64,000 bases of DNA from Rhea pennata (taxonomy: Eukaryota; Chordata; Aves; Rheiformes; Rheidae), in assembly GCF_028389875.1 (NCBI RefSeq), contig NC_084668.1, positions 20,199,493 through 20,263,492 of the forward strand, in the 5' to 3' direction. Position 1 is the stretch's first letter; every line of letters starts with the position of its first letter. The notes under the pieces were generated by a model, which had not been told where the DNA came from, did no database searches, and was given only the letters and a program-made list of their open reading frames with translations. The position numbers and the translations under genes were made by a program. Below are positions 63,492 to 64,000 of the stretch, piece after piece.

Positions 63492-64000
63492 CTGTAAAAA
63501 TGGAAAAACAAGATAGAATAAGATCCTCTTTTACTATGGTATTTCTTCCTGATTGAAAAACTTGTCTGAGAAATCTTCTTGTAGACCAAGATATTCAGAA
63601 TCTTATGACTAGGGAGAAAATGAGAAATATAGTGATCATTCACAGCAAGATCAGAAATAACCTACAGAAAAATAACACATTCTTTAACTTTCTGTATATG
63701 TTAGGTACATGCCTAGAATGAAAGAAAGCTAAATAAAATGTTCAAATGTTAGCATTCTTTCTGGACTAATAATATTGTTTTATGCCTTTGATTTAGAACC
63801 AAACCTGAAACCTATACAAACATGGAGTTTTTACAGAGTAACAGTGAACTGTCAATTTTCAGCCTACTCACAGACTTACTCATCAACCCTTGTTCCATTC
63901 AACAGTCTGTGTAACTGATATATTTTGGATCACTGATTTTGTAGAGTGCAATATGGCTACACATTAGTGTACAGAATGGTACTTGCTGTACAAGGAACTG
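63492..64000 (-). other. GRB14: GRB14 last intron (partial)
   Basis: The sequence to the right of the GRB14 exon is AT-rich and non-coding. On the minus strand it ends with a pyrimidine-rich tract and cag directly before the exon, which is the expected acceptor. The upstream exon carrying the rest of the SH2 domain lies beyond the window. I see no other gene here. Confidence 0.8.

Noticed and set aside
1..64000. FIGN coding exons
   Set aside because: FIGN is the expected neighbour downstream of GRB14, but its long coding exon would give an open frame of several hundred codons, and none exists here.

Overview
This is vertebrate nuclear DNA, almost certainly from a bird. The diagnostic elements are a 1.07 kb, 5'-truncated CR1 LINE (37355-38426, minus strand) with its CR1-type reverse-transcriptase remnants, two further CR1-type fragments, and the general picture of sparse repeats, AT-rich intergenic DNA and isolated CpG islands. 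There are no bacterial-style operons, long open reading frames or CRISPR arrays. Which bird it is cannot be told from the window.

The one gene recognised with confidence is at the right edge: the terminal coding exon of GRB14 on the minus strand (63348-63491, end of the SH2 domain), with its 3' UTR running leftward and intron sequence filling the rest to 64000. In human, as recalled, the region downstream of GRB14 is a long gene-poor interval before FIGN. The left 54 kb fits this: AT-rich, no recognisable coding exon, a few old repeats, microsatellites, small CpG-rich patches and scattered palindromic sites, including a perfect four-unit heat-shock element at 10254-10271.

The last 10 kb before GRB14 is not desert-like. 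A 1 kb CpG island (57740-58740) carries clustered Sp1 boxes, an ETS/YY1 composite placed over a strong-Kozak minus-strand ATG, and an RFX-type X-box. A second GC block (59225-59465) is made of C-runs and CG alternation. To its right, on the plus strand, two exons (60867-61082 and 61440-61686) have good splice sites and matching phase 2 and encode about 153 residues of a protein I do not recognise; it would converge tail-to-tail on GRB14. To the left, on the minus strand, a spliced-looking coding segment at 54783-55228 reads well except for an apparent one-base frame break. The simplest reading is a divergent promoter region serving two undescribed transcripts just 3' of GRB14; this is the most interesting part of the window and remains inference until transcripts and orthologues are checked.

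Other notable items are a degenerate tRNA-Phe(GAA) copy joined to a CR1-like tail in the same orientation (32154-32310, SINE-like architecture), a perfect 14-bp-arm palindrome inside a CpG-rich patch (33798-33826), and a GC-richer interval at 19870-21340 that resembles old amniote interspersed-repeat relics.
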